NCBI GenBank assembly: GCA_041397825.1
Contig: JAWKVX010000003.1
Coordinates: 248,001 to 312,000, forward strand
Source of the DNA: JANNSX01 sp041397825
GTDB taxonomy: Bacteria; Pseudomonadota; Alphaproteobacteria; Rhizobiales; Hyphomicrobiaceae
Direction: 5' to 3'
Length of the DNA stretch: 64,000 bases
Shown here: positions 24,886 to 33,627 of the stretch, in pieces
Position numbering within the stretch: the first letter of the stretch is position 1
How the letters are laid out: every line of letters starts with the position of its first letter
Program-made: the position numbers and the translations under genes
Notes under the pieces: generated by a model
The model's input: only the letters and a program-made list of their open reading frames with translations
What the model was told of the DNA's origin: nothing
Databases searched by the model: none

Positions 24886-25989
24886 CTAGCCGATCGCCAG
24901 CACCGGCTTGCCGAGCTCATTTCCGATCGGCTCAATGCCGAGGCCCGGCGCATCGGATGTGCGCATCTTGCCGTCCTTGCGCTTTGGCGCCCCCGTGGCG
25001 ATATCTTTCGTGCCGTAGCTGTTGAAGTCAGTGGCCGAGAACAGGAACTCCTCCGGCGTCGACTGGGCCAGATGCGCGATTGTCGCCGTGACGATGTCGC
25101 CGCCCCAGGTGTCCTCGATGGTCATGGCGACGCCGGCAGTGACGCAGAGATCACGGATCTGGCGAGCTTTGGTCAGACCGCCGACTTTCGAGATCTTCAG
25201 ATTGATCACATCCATCGCGTGATCGTTGATGGCGCGCATCAGCGTCTCGATACCGTCGATGTTCTCGTCGAGAATGAAGGGGAGCGGCGTGCGGCGGCGC
25301 ACCGTCAAACACTCCTCGTAGGTCCGGCACGGTTGCTCGATATAGACATCGACATCTTTGACGGCATTCACGACACGGGCCGCCTCGTGCATGGTCCAGC
25401 CGGTATTGCTGTCGGCGATCAGCACGTCTCCTGACTTGAGCACCGCCCGGCAGGCGTGAATGCGGGCGATGTCGTCGTCGGCATTGCCACCCGCCTTGAG
25501 CTGGAATTTCGTGTAGCCTTCCTGGCGATAGCCTGTGACCTTTCTCGCCATGGCCTCGGGCGCTTCCTGGCTGATGGCGCGGTAGAGTTTGACATCGGTC
25601 ATCTGGCGTCCGCCCAGCAGCGTCACGATGGGCAGGCCGGTCACCTTGCCCAGAATGTCCCAGCAGGCGATGTCGATCGGGGACTTCACATAGGCATGTC
25701 CGCGCAGCGCTGCATCCATATGGCGGTTGAGAACGGAGAGCTCGCGTGGATCGAGGCCGATCACTTTGGGCGCCAGCTCCTCGAGGCCGGTCCGGACCCC
25801 CTTCGCATAGGCAGGCAGATAGGCCGAGCCCAACGGCGTGCACTCCGCGTAGCCGGTGATACCAGCATCCGTCTCGACGGCGACGACCGTCGCATCGAAC
25901 ACATCGACCGCGTTGTCATTCGACCAGGAATAGCGGCCTTCCTTGAGCGGCAGGTCGATCTGATAGGCGTTGATGCGGGTGATCTTCAT
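24886..25989 (-). CDS. Enolase-superfamily (mandelate racemase/muconate lactonizing) enzyme
   Basis: 367 aa. The N-terminal capping domain (MKITRINAYQIDLPLKEGRY) is followed by the TIM barrel with the expected acid/base and metal ligands: Lys in KFQLKAGG, Asp in VLIADSNTGW, Glu in YIEQPC, Asp/Glu in FILDENIDG and Lys in NLKISKVGG. Overall it resembles the cis-3-hydroxy-L-proline dehydratase / proline-betaine epimerase group, which also begins MKITRI and ends with GLGIEP-like residues. In a quaternary-amine operon, an epimerase or dehydratase acting on a betaine or hydroxy-amino acid is plausible. It is the last gene of the nine-gene operon. Exact substrate unknown. Confidence 0.8.
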   Translation of the reverse strand: MKITRINAYQIDLPLKEGRYSWSNDNAVDVFDATVVAVETDAGITGYAECTPLGSAYLPAYAKGVRTGLEELAPKVIGLDPRELSVLNRHMDAALRGHAYVKSPIDIACWDILGKVTGLPIVTLLGGRQMTDVKLYRAISQEAPEAMARKVTGYRQEGYTKFQLKAGGNADDDIARIHACRAVLKSGDVLIADSNTGWTMHEAARVVNAVKDVDVYIEQPCRTYEECLTVRRRTPLPFILDENIDGIETLMRAINDHAMDVINLKISKVGGLTKARQIRDLCVTAGVAMTIEDTWGGDIVTATIAHLAQSTPEEFLFSATDFNSYGTKDIATGAPKRKDGKMRTSDAPGLGIEPIGNELGKPVLAIG

Positions 25990-26061
25990 GCGGGCGTTCC
26001 TCTGCCGGTGATGGGCGATTGATCCACTTGTTATGGGGACTCGAGCCGGGACAGACGGCTC

Positions 26062-27030
26062 TCAGCCGATGCCGAGCCACGTCTTCTTCTGCTCGATGGT
26101 GAGGTTGGCGCCACAGTTCGGGATGACAACAGGACGGCCGGGGGCGATATTCGATTGGCGAAGCAGTACCGCGAGGGCCGCTCCGGTCGTGCCCTCGGCA
26201 ACGAGACCAGTCGTCTCGTAGAGGAGGCGCATCGCCGCCAGGATCTCGTCGTCCGGCACCAGCAGCGCCCGGTCCACGACGCGACGCATGGTCCGGAGCG
26301 CGGTCTCGACCGGCTCGCGGACTGCGATGCCGTCGGCAATCGTCTCGATCTTGTCCGAAACGATCAGCCTGCCGGCATCGAACGACAGCTTGTAGGCCGG
26401 CGCGCCCGCCGCACACACGCCCACAACCTCGACTGTTGGCCGTGCGTGTTTCAGCCAGGTGCCGATGCCGTTGATGAGCGCCGCGCCACCCACGGGCACG
26501 ACGATGGCGTCGAAGTCGAGGCCGGCTTGTGTTAGCTCGCGTGCAATCGTGCCGGCGCCTTCGGCAATCTCCGGAAATGCCGCATCCTCGACGAAGGGCA
26601 GACCGCTGTCAGCGGCAAACCGCTTGGCGGCCGCGTTCGCCGCATCGAAATCGGCTCCCTCCAGACGGACCTCGGCGCCGAGCGCCCGCATGCGCTCGAC
26701 CTTGATCGGGCTCGCCGTGGTCGCGGCGAAGACGACGACGTTTGCCCCGGCGCGGCGCGCCCCCCAGGCGAGGCCCTGACCGAAATTGCCGGCCGAGGCG
26801 CAGACGAGGCGCGATCCGCTTTTGGCATGGATCTGGCAGAAGTTGTCGGCGCCCCGGCCTTTGAACGAGCCGATCGGATTGGCGCTCTCGTCCTTGATGA
26901 GTACCGGCCGGCCGACGCGCTTGTCGAGCGCCGGGCTCGTAACGATCGGCGTGTCGAGGAACACCGGATCGATGAACTTTGCGGCTTCAACTATCCGCTC
27001 AGCGGAGACGTCCCGGGGGAGCTCAGTCAT
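26062..27030 (-). CDS. Threonine/serine dehydratase-like PLP enzyme
   Basis: 322 aa, fold-type II PLP enzyme. The PLP lysine is in IGSFKGRGADNF, the Asn loop in VCASAGNFGQGLAWGARR, and the glycine loop in IVVPVGGAALINGIGTWL. This matches threonine dehydratase/serine racemase relatives, but without the regulatory ACT domain, i.e. the catabolic form. Such enzymes deaminate Thr, Ser or 3-hydroxyaspartate to 2-keto acids. Its ATG 27030 overlaps the stop of the upstream hydratase (TGATG), so the two are translationally coupled. Its contribution to the carnitine-type operon is unclear; together with the enolase-family gene it may serve a hydroxy-amino-acid side branch. Confidence 0.82.
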   Translation of the reverse strand: MTELPRDVSAERIVEAAKFIDPVFLDTPIVTSPALDKRVGRPVLIKDESANPIGSFKGRGADNFCQIHAKSGSRLVCASAGNFGQGLAWGARRAGANVVVFAATTASPIKVERMRALGAEVRLEGADFDAANAAAKRFAADSGLPFVEDAAFPEIAEGAGTIARELTQAGLDFDAIVVPVGGAALINGIGTWLKHARPTVEVVGVCAAGAPAYKLSFDAGRLIVSDKIETIADGIAVREPVETALRTMRRVVDRALLVPDDEILAAMRLLYETTGLVAEGTTGAALAVLLRQSNIAPGRPVVIPNCGANLTIEQKKTWLGIG

Positions 27031-27815
27031 CAGCGGCCCTTCCATATGGGGGCCCGTTTCTCAGCGAAGGCGCGCGGCCCTTCCTTCTGATCCTCGCTGC
27101 CGTAGAGTGTCTCGACGGTTCTAAGCTTGCGCCGGTTCACCAGTGCCATGGCATCCTGGAAGTTCCGATCTTCGGCCTCTCGCACCACCTCCTTGATGGC
27201 GGCAAAGACGAGTGGTGGCCCCTCGGCGAGGCGCCCGGCGATCTCGCGGGCGCGGTCCATAAGTTGGGAGGCCGGCACGATTTCATTGACGAGACCGTAG
27301 TGCTTGGCCTCGGCTGCCTCCATCCATCGGCCCGTCAGCAGCATGTCCATGGCGATGTGATAGGGGATGCGCTTCGGGAGCTTGATTGTCGCGGCGTCGG
27401 CGAGCGTTCCGGCGCGGATCTCGGGTAGCGCGAAGCGAACATGCTCGGCGGCGATCAGTATGTCGGCTGACAGCGCCAGCTCGAAGCCGCCACCCACGGT
27501 CATGCCATTCAAGGCCGCGATCACCGGCTTGTTGAGATCGAGCAGCTCCTGCAGACCGCCGAACCCGCCGACGCCGTAGTGGACGTCGGGTGCCTCGCCC
27601 GTCTCGGTTGCGGACTTGAGGTCCCATCCGGCCGAGAAGAACTTCTCGCCTCCACCCGTGACGATGGCGACGCGGAGTTCCGGATCGTCGCGGAAGCTCC
27701 TGAAGGCCTCGCCCATGGCAATGCTGGTCGGCACATCGATCGCATTGGCCTTCGGCCGATCGAGGGTCAGCTCGAAAATGCGCCCATTGCGGCGGATTTT
27801 GACGGATTCCGACAT
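27030..27815 (-). CDS. caiD: CaiD-like carnitinyl-CoA dehydratase (enoyl-CoA hydratase family)
   Basis: 261 aa, the same length as E. coli CaiD, and strikingly CaiD-like by eye. It shares LTLDRPKANAID, FRDDPELRVAIVTGGGEKFF, SAGWDLK, GGGFELALSADI, the FALPE active-site segment, LLTGRWMEAAEA and the C-terminal EGPRAFAEKRAPIWKGR. CaiD interconverts crotonobetainyl-CoA and carnitinyl-CoA. A difference from E. coli is the ADAATIKLPK stretch where CaiD has PDSGG, so substrate detail may differ. ATG 27815 has an AAGGAGG site. It sits 11 bp after the acyl-CoA ligase gene in an operon with L-carnitine dehydrogenase, which strongly supports a carnitine/crotonobetaine role. Confidence 0.8.
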   Translation of the reverse strand: MSESVKIRRNGRIFELTLDRPKANAIDVPTSIAMGEAFRSFRDDPELRVAIVTGGGEKFFSAGWDLKSATETGEAPDVHYGVGGFGGLQELLDLNKPVIAALNGMTVGGGFELALSADILIAAEHVRFALPEIRAGTLADAATIKLPKRIPYHIAMDMLLTGRWMEAAEAKHYGLVNEIVPASQLMDRAREIAGRLAEGPPLVFAAIKEVVREAEDRNFQDAMALVNRRKLRTVETLYGSEDQKEGPRAFAEKRAPIWKGR

Positions 27816-27826
27816 GGGGTCCTCCT

Positions 27827-29872
27827 TCAGCCGATCATACGAATAAGAGCGTCCGCTGCAACCGCGCCGCGACCCGCTGGGCGGACGAGGAGCGGATTGA
27901 CATCCAGCTCGACGAGGCATCCGGCATGAGCCTCGGCAAAGCGAGCGATGGCGGCGACTTGGTCGACTGTCGCGCGGAGGTCGCCCTTCGGCCGGCCACG
28001 GAAACCATCCATCAACTTGAACACACGAAGGCTGCGGATTGCCTGCTCGATCTCTTCGCGTGAGGTCGGCAGCAGCAGCGTTCGTGTCTCTGCCAGGAGT
28101 TCGACCAGAATGCCACCGGCGCCGACGACGAGAACGGGGCCGAGCTGCGGGTCACGGGTGACGCCAATGATGAGCTCGGCCACGGCATCCGTCACCATCC
28201 TCTCGACGAGGTATCTATTGCCGAGCGTCGCCATCGCCTCGACGGCCTCTCTGACGTCGGCGGCGCTGCGGCAATTGAGCCGGACGCCCCCGGCCTCGGT
28301 CTTGTGCAGGATCGTCTCGGAGACGATCTTGACGACGACGGGCATGCCAACGGCCTCCGCTGCGCCGATGGCAGCCTCCGCCGAGGTCACCAGGTGGCCG
28401 TCTGGCGTCGCGACACCGAAAGCGCGAAGCCGCTCCTTCGCCTCCCACTCATCGAGAGCCCGCGGCGTGCCCGGCTCTGCGGCACTCTGCATCAGCGGCT
28501 GCCAGGGCACTCGCGCCTCACCGAGGAAGGCAGCCGCCTCGATCGCCGACAGCGAGTCCTCCATGCCCATCATCGGCGCGACACCGCGGCCGATGAGCTC
28601 CTTGGCATAGGCCTCCGGCATGCATTCGACGAGGGTCGAGAGCACGGCCGCGCGAGTGCCGGTTGTCTTGCTTGCGGATATGAAAGCGTCGATGCCGGCT
28701 TTCCATTCGTCGCCGTTGCAGCGGTCGCCGCGTGGGATATCCATGACAATGAACCCGAGATCGAAGCCGGATCGAAGCACCTCGGTGAAAGTCGCCTCGA
28801 GTCGCTCGGTCTTGCCCCAATCGAAGGTGTGGTAGTCGAACGGGTTGGAAATGGTGACGATCGAGTTGGTGGTCGGTCGGATGCGGGCGATGTCGCCGGC
28901 CGTGAAGGGCCTGAAGCAGATCCGGCGACCTTCCCCGGCATCCGACATCATCAGCGCCTCGCCGCCCGAGCAGGAGAGAGAGACGATCTCCGGTCCAGGC
29001 AATGGACCGTGCACGTGCAAGAGCTTCAACGTCTCGATGAGAACCGTCAGCGAGGTGACGCGTGCGACGCCGAGCTTTTTCAGATAGGCGTCCATGACCT
29101 TGTCGGAGCCGGCGAGCGAGCCGGTATGGCTCATGGCAAGCGCCGCGCCGCTGTCCGTTCGCCCGGCCTTCAGGGCAACGACCGGCACGCCGAGCGCGCG
29201 GGCCTCGGCCACGGCCGCCGCAAAATTTTGGATGCCGTCGATACCTTCGATCAGAAGGCCTATGGCCGTGACTCGTCCCGTCTTCGCCAGCGCCGAGATC
29301 ATATCGGACATGCCGACCTTGGCCTGGTTGCCGAGCGCCGCCAGATAGGCGATCGGCATACCGCGCTGCGCCATGGTCATGTTGAGCGCAATGTTGCCGG
29401 ACTGCATGAGGATGGCGACACCGCGCTCGCTGCGCACGCCGCCATGCTGGTCGGGCCAGAGCAATGCGCCGTCCACATAGTTGATGAGACCATAGCAGTT
29501 GGGACCGAGGAACGGCATGTCACCGGCGGCGGCAACGAGCTCGTCCTGGAGCCGTGCCCCCTCGGGGCCAGCCTCCTTGAAACCGGCGGCGAAGCAGACG
29601 GCACCGCCCGCGCCTCTCGCCGAGAGGTCGCGCATGGTCTCAACGGCAAGGTTGCGGTTGACGGCGACAAAGCTCGCGTCGGGGGCGCCGGGCAACTCGG
29701 CTACCGAGCGGTAGCATTTGAACCCGCGCATCTCATCTTTCGTCGGATGCACGGGCCAGATCTCGCCTGCAAAGCCCATCGTCTGGCATTGCTCGACGAC
29801 GCGCTCGGCCCAGGAGCCGCCGAAGACGGCGATCGAGCTGGGAGCGAGGAGGCGGGAAAGGTTTTGGGGCAT
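27827..29872 (-). CDS. ADP-forming acyl-CoA synthetase (acetate-CoA ligase family)
   Basis: 681 aa, a fused alpha-beta ADP-forming acyl-CoA ligase. Domain order: CoA-binding Rossmann domain (residues ~5-130; SSIAVFGGSWAERVVEQC), two succinyl-CoA-ligase-like domains with the phospho-histidine in AMSHTGSLAG (~240-270), and a C-terminal ATP-grasp domain (from ~470; PVVVKIVSETILHKTEAGGV, then LDVNPLLVRP). It converts a carboxylate, CoA and ATP to acyl-CoA, ADP and Pi. In this operon it is the only CoA-activating enzyme, so it may activate gamma-butyrobetaine or crotonobetaine instead of an AMP-forming CaiC or a CaiB-type transferase. ATG 29872 was chosen because homology begins there; the ribosome-binding site is weak. 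Confidence 0.85.
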   Translation of the reverse strand: MPQNLSRLLAPSSIAVFGGSWAERVVEQCQTMGFAGEIWPVHPTKDEMRGFKCYRSVAELPGAPDASFVAVNRNLAVETMRDLSARGAGGAVCFAAGFKEAGPEGARLQDELVAAAGDMPFLGPNCYGLINYVDGALLWPDQHGGVRSERGVAILMQSGNIALNMTMAQRGMPIAYLAALGNQAKVGMSDMISALAKTGRVTAIGLLIEGIDGIQNFAAAVAEARALGVPVVALKAGRTDSGAALAMSHTGSLAGSDKVMDAYLKKLGVARVTSLTVLIETLKLLHVHGPLPGPEIVSLSCSGGEALMMSDAGEGRRICFRPFTAGDIARIRPTTNSIVTISNPFDYHTFDWGKTERLEATFTEVLRSGFDLGFIVMDIPRGDRCNGDEWKAGIDAFISASKTTGTRAAVLSTLVECMPEAYAKELIGRGVAPMMGMEDSLSAIEAAAFLGEARVPWQPLMQSAAEPGTPRALDEWEAKERLRAFGVATPDGHLVTSAEAAIGAAEAVGMPVVVKIVSETILHKTEAGGVRLNCRSAADVREAVEAMATLGNRYLVERMVTDAVAELIIGVTRDPQLGPVLVVGAGGILVELLAETRTLLLPTSREEIEQAIRSLRVFKLMDGFRGRPKGDLRATVDQVAAIARFAEAHAGCLVELDVNPLLVRPAGRGAVAADALIRMIG

Positions 29873-29940
29873 GGATGGTTCGGGGTGGAGTTGGCTCGAC
29901 GTCCTGGAGGCTTGTCGATGGTGGAGAGCCGGGCGACTTG

Positions 29941-30879
29941 TCAACTCCCCGGCAGCATGGGTGGAGGGTGGCGCCTGGGCCGGCTTCGCGCTGTCTCCCT
30001 CCACGCGATGACAATGCCGCTGCCGCAGATAAGGGCGATGCCCATCCATGTGGCGGCGACTGGCAGCTCGTGAAAGACGAGGTAACCGAGAGTGACCGTC
30101 GTGACCATCTCCAGATAGCTCAGCGGCGCGATGACCGAGGCGTCGATGTGCTCGTAGGCCATGGTGACGAGCAGATGCCCGATGCCGCCCGAGGCACCGA
30201 GGGCCAGGAACAAGAGCCAATCCTCGAATGTCGGCTCGACCCAGACATAGGGCATGGCGACCGACAGAGCGATGGTCGCCAGGATGCAAGTGATCGTCTG
30301 CGTCAGGATCGGCGGATCGGAGCCCGCGAGCCGGCGTGTCGCCAGCGCGTAGCAGGCGAAGCAGGCTGCCGAGCCGATCGCCCAGAACACGCCGGTCGAT
30401 ATGGCGCCAAATCCCGGCCGGACGATCAGGAGAACACCCAGAAATCCGACAGCGACTGCACTCCAGCGCCAGATGCCGATGCGCTCGCCGAGCGCGAAAG
30501 GGGCCGCTGCCGTGACGAAGAACGGGAAGATGAAGAAGATCGCCAGCGTGTCGGCAAGCGGCAGGAAGAGCAGGGCAGCGAAATAGGTGATGTTCGAGGC
30601 AGGGAGCAAAAAGGCGCGTAGCGCCTGAGTTCCCGGCCGTTTCGGCCACAATCCGCGCCGGCCATAGAGCCAGAGCGCAACCGGCAGGGCGACGACGGTC
30701 TGGCAGACATAGCGGCCCCATGCGATCTGCAGCACATGGATGGTGTCGCCGAGCAGCTTGGCGCTCGTGTCGACATAAGGCAGCACGATCATGGCCGCGA
30801 GCATGATCAGAATGCCCTTGAGAGGGATGCGAGCCGTCCCCCCCGTGCTCGCCTCGGGCACGGCGGCCGGCTCACCCAC
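29941..30879 (-). CDS. DMT-superfamily (EamA) transporter
   Basis: 312 aa with about ten hydrophobic segments in two EamA halves (GILIMLAAMIVLPYVDTSAK at the first helix; SVIAPLSYLEMVTTVTLGYL in the second half). EamA proteins are inner-membrane exporters or importers of small metabolites. The start is GTG 30879, overlapping the acyl-CoA dehydrogenase stop by 8 bp, so it belongs to the operon. In the betaine operon it could release glycine betaine or take up a precursor; direction and substrate are guesses. The tail is Arg/Pro-rich and cytoplasmic. Confidence 0.83.
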   Translation of the reverse strand: MGEPAAVPEASTGGTARIPLKGILIMLAAMIVLPYVDTSAKLLGDTIHVLQIAWGRYVCQTVVALPVALWLYGRRGLWPKRPGTQALRAFLLPASNITYFAALLFLPLADTLAIFFIFPFFVTAAAPFALGERIGIWRWSAVAVGFLGVLLIVRPGFGAISTGVFWAIGSAACFACYALATRRLAGSDPPILTQTITCILATIALSVAMPYVWVEPTFEDWLLFLALGASGGIGHLLVTMAYEHIDASVIAPLSYLEMVTTVTLGYLVFHELPVAATWMGIALICGSGIVIAWRETARSRPRRHPPPMLPGS

Positions 30880-32035
30880 CGATTGGCCGGAGCAACGCGC
30901 GCGAGATGATGTGGCGCTGGATCTCGCTCGTTCCCTCCCAGATGCGCTCGACGCGGGCGTCGCGCCAAATGCGCTCGAGCGGCAGGTCGCTCATCAGGCC
31001 CATGCCGCCGTGGATCTGAATTGCCTCGTCGGCGATAAAGGCGAGGACCTCCGTCGCCTTGAGTTTGGCCATCGCCATGTCCATGTCGGTGACAGACTTC
31101 CGGTCGAATTTCCAGGCCGCCTCCCAGGTCAACAGCTCGGCCGCCTTCAGCTCCATCGCCATGTCGGCGAGCTTGAAGGAGATGCCCTGGAACTTGCCGA
31201 TCTGCTGGCCGAACTGGATGCGATCGACGGCCCATTGCTTGGCGAGCGAGAGCGCGCGGTCGGCGCGGCCGAGGCAGGTCGAGGCGACCTGGAGGCGTGT
31301 CGCCCCCAGCCATTCGTTCGCCACCTCGAAGCCCTTGCCAGGCTCGCCGAGGATTTGCGTCTTCGGCACTCGGCAGTCAGTGAACTCGAGGATCGCATTG
31401 GTGTAGCCGCGATGCGAGACGTTCTTGTAACCGGGACGGACGGTATAGCCCGGATGTCCCTTGTCGATCAGGAATGCTGTGATGAGCTTCTTCTTGCCTT
31501 TCGCCGTCTCCTCCTCGCCGGTGGCGGCGAACAAGATGACGAAATCGGCTTCCTCGGCGTGGCTGATGAAGTGCTTCGTGCCGTTGATGATGAAATCCGA
31601 GCCATCCTGCCGCGCGAAGGTCTTCATGCCGCGCACGTCCGAGCCGGTGCCGGGCTCAGTCATGGCCAAGCAATCCGACTTCTCTCCGCGGACGCTCGGC
31701 AACAGGAAGCGGTCGCGCTGCTCGCCCTCGCAGGCCATCAGGATGTTCGATGGCCGGGCGACACACGTCCAGTGTAGCGCATAGTTGGTGCGACCGAGCT
31801 CGCGCTCGTAGAGCACCCAGGTCAACGTATCGAGACCCGCGCCGCCGACTTCGGCCGGCATGTTGGCGGCATAGAGACCGGCCGCGATCGCCTTGGCTTT
31901 CAGCTCGTCGCGGAGCTCGGGACGGAGCCTGCCCGTTTCCTCGATCTCGGCCTCGTGAGGATAGAGCTCGTTTTCGACGAAGGCGCGGGTCGTCTCAACG
32001 ATGAGCCTCTGTTCGTCGGAAAGATTGAAGTCCAT
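30872..32035 (-). CDS. Acyl-CoA dehydrogenase (candidate gamma-butyrobetainyl-CoA dehydrogenase)
   Basis: 387 aa, the normal acyl-CoA dehydrogenase length. FAD/substrate motifs: LAMTEPGTGSDVRGM, ISHAEEADFVILFAAT, the IQFGQQIGKFQ region, QIHGGMGLM and the catalytic-base segment IWEGTSEIQRHI with the expected Glu. ATG 32035 starts 5 bp before the upstream dehydrogenase stop region, giving tight coupling. In this operon (CaiD-like hydratase, L-carnitine dehydrogenase, CoA ligase) it would fit the oxidation of gamma-butyrobetainyl-CoA to crotonobetainyl-CoA, the reverse of E. coli CaiA's reaction. Other short branched acyl-CoAs remain possible. Confidence 0.86.
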   Translation of the reverse strand: MDFNLSDEQRLIVETTRAFVENELYPHEAEIEETGRLRPELRDELKAKAIAAGLYAANMPAEVGGAGLDTLTWVLYERELGRTNYALHWTCVARPSNILMACEGEQRDRFLLPSVRGEKSDCLAMTEPGTGSDVRGMKTFARQDGSDFIINGTKHFISHAEEADFVILFAATGEEETAKGKKKLITAFLIDKGHPGYTVRPGYKNVSHRGYTNAILEFTDCRVPKTQILGEPGKGFEVANEWLGATRLQVASTCLGRADRALSLAKQWAVDRIQFGQQIGKFQGISFKLADMAMELKAAELLTWEAAWKFDRKSVTDMDMAMAKLKATEVLAFIADEAIQIHGGMGLMSDLPLERIWRDARVERIWEGTSEIQRHIISRALLRPIGG

Positions 32036-32040
32036 CTCAG

Positions 32041-33528
32041 TCAACCCTTCTTCAAGCCTACCGAGCGTCCAGCCTCCTTCGGATGCGGGATCGCATCCTG
32101 CGCTTTCTGCACCTCGGCGAGCTTGGCCATTACCTCCGGCGGGAACTCGGCGACCTTCTTGGCCCTCGTGTCGACGTTGAGCATCACCTGCTCGCAGGTC
32201 GCGAGCACATCGTCGGTCTTCGCGTGGTGCATGCTCATGAAAAAGTGAATGCGCTTTCGATCGTGGCCGAGGAGTTGCGTCGTCACATAGACCGGCGCGT
32301 GAGCGGCGACCTCCTTGCGGTAGATCGTGTGCGTCTCCGCTGTGTAGAGGCTGAGGCCCGCTGCCAAGTAGTCCTTGCCGGCTCCGATCAGCGTCATGAT
32401 GCCGTCGGAGCCACGGGTGAATACCTCGTGATAGCGGCTGTCGTTGAGATGGCCGTTGTAGTCGGTCCACTCCGAAGGGATCTCCATATCCAGCAGACGC
32501 AACGGCTTCGTCAGATCCAGTCCGGCATCGGCAGTGGCAGGTTGGGACTTGTCGATCAGCCGCCGCTCATATTCGGCGAGCGTCTTGCCGGCACCCCAGT
32601 CCTGGCCTTTCAACGCCTGGAACACAGAGATGAGACAGTCGTCGCGCTTGCGCTCGAGCTCCCGGATCGTCCACTCGCCGGCCTGTTGGTCGGATTGCTC
32701 GGCGATCCGATCGATGAGCGCATCCGTTAGATCCGGTACGTCCATGAGCTTCGTCCAGGGCCATTTCAGAGCCGGGCCGAACTGGGCCATGAAGTGCCGC
32801 ATGCCCTCGACGCCGCCGGCGATGCGATAGACCATGAAGGTGCCCATGAAGCTCCATCGGAGGCCGGGGCCGAAGCGCATGGCATCGTCGATCTCCTCGG
32901 CGGTGGCGACACCATCGTTGACAAGCCAGAGCGCCTCGCGCCAGAGCGCCTCCATGAGGCGGTCGGCGATGAAAGCATCAACCTCCTTGCGGACATGCAA
33001 GGGATGCATGCCGATCTCGCGATAGAAGGTCATCGCTCTGTCGATGTGAGCTTTGGTGGTTTTCTCGCCCCCGACCACCTCGACGAGCGGCATCAGATAG
33101 ACCGGATTGAACGGGTGGCCGACGAGGAAGCGTTCGGGATGCTTCATCTTCGACTGGAGCTTGGTCGGCAGCAGGCCGGAGGTCGAGGAGCCGATCAGGA
33201 TCTCTGGCCGGCAGTGTGTGTCGACATCGGCGAGAAGCTTGATCTTCAGGTCCTCGCGCTCGGGCGCGCTCTCCTGGATGAAATCGGCATCGTGAACGGC
33301 TTCGGCTAGATCTCTGACGACCTTGATGGAGCCCTTCCTCGCGCGCGGTGCCATGGTGAGCTTGGCCTGCGCGCGATCGGCGTTCTCCATCACTTCGTTG
33401 AGGCGCTTTTCTGCTTCCGGATGCGGATCGAGCACTTTGACATCGATGCCGTTCCAGGCCAGCCGCGCAGCCCAGGCCGAGCCGATGACGCCGGCCCCGA
33501 TGCAGGCGGCTTTCTTGACGGTGGTCAT
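32041..33528 (-). CDS. lcdH: Bifunctional L-carnitine dehydrogenase / betainyl-CoA thioesterase
   Basis: 495 aa. Residues 1-~320 follow rhizobial L-carnitine 3-dehydrogenase closely: AACIGAGVIGSAWAARLAW, DPHPEAEKRLNEVM, IGSSTSGLLPTKLQ, HPFNPVYLMPLVEVVGG, ADRLMEALWREALWLV, RIAGGVEGMRHFMAQFGP and LKWPWTKLMDVPDL. Residues ~345-470 are a hotdog thioesterase (SEWTDYNGHLNDSRYHEVF). Carnitine + NAD gives 3-dehydrocarnitine. BKACE then makes betainyl-CoA, and the thioesterase domain releases glycine betaine. ATG 33528 lies behind AGGAG. The BKACE partner is two genes upstream. This fused architecture is the best evidence that the operon handles carnitine. Confidence 0.9.
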   Translation of the reverse strand: MTTVKKAACIGAGVIGSAWAARLAWNGIDVKVLDPHPEAEKRLNEVMENADRAQAKLTMAPRARKGSIKVVRDLAEAVHDADFIQESAPEREDLKIKLLADVDTHCRPEILIGSSTSGLLPTKLQSKMKHPERFLVGHPFNPVYLMPLVEVVGGEKTTKAHIDRAMTFYREIGMHPLHVRKEVDAFIADRLMEALWREALWLVNDGVATAEEIDDAMRFGPGLRWSFMGTFMVYRIAGGVEGMRHFMAQFGPALKWPWTKLMDVPDLTDALIDRIAEQSDQQAGEWTIRELERKRDDCLISVFQALKGQDWGAGKTLAEYERRLIDKSQPATADAGLDLTKPLRLLDMEIPSEWTDYNGHLNDSRYHEVFTRGSDGIMTLIGAGKDYLAAGLSLYTAETHTIYRKEVAAHAPVYVTTQLLGHDRKRIHFFMSMHHAKTDDVLATCEQVMLNVDTRAKKVAEFPPEVMAKLAEVQKAQDAIPHPKEAGRSVGLKKG

Positions 33529-33627
33529 GTTGGGCGCACTCCTCATTGCGCGAGCGGCGAGTGGTGACGAGACGGAAGATCGGGGAGGACTACCTCCATC
33601 CCCATTTGACCTGCGTTGACCCCACTC

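Noticed and set aside
28304..30073. 589-codon plus-strand frame opposite the acyl-CoA ligase
   Set aside because: The minus-strand ligase has clear domains; this frame is Arg/His/Asp-rich and has no motif.
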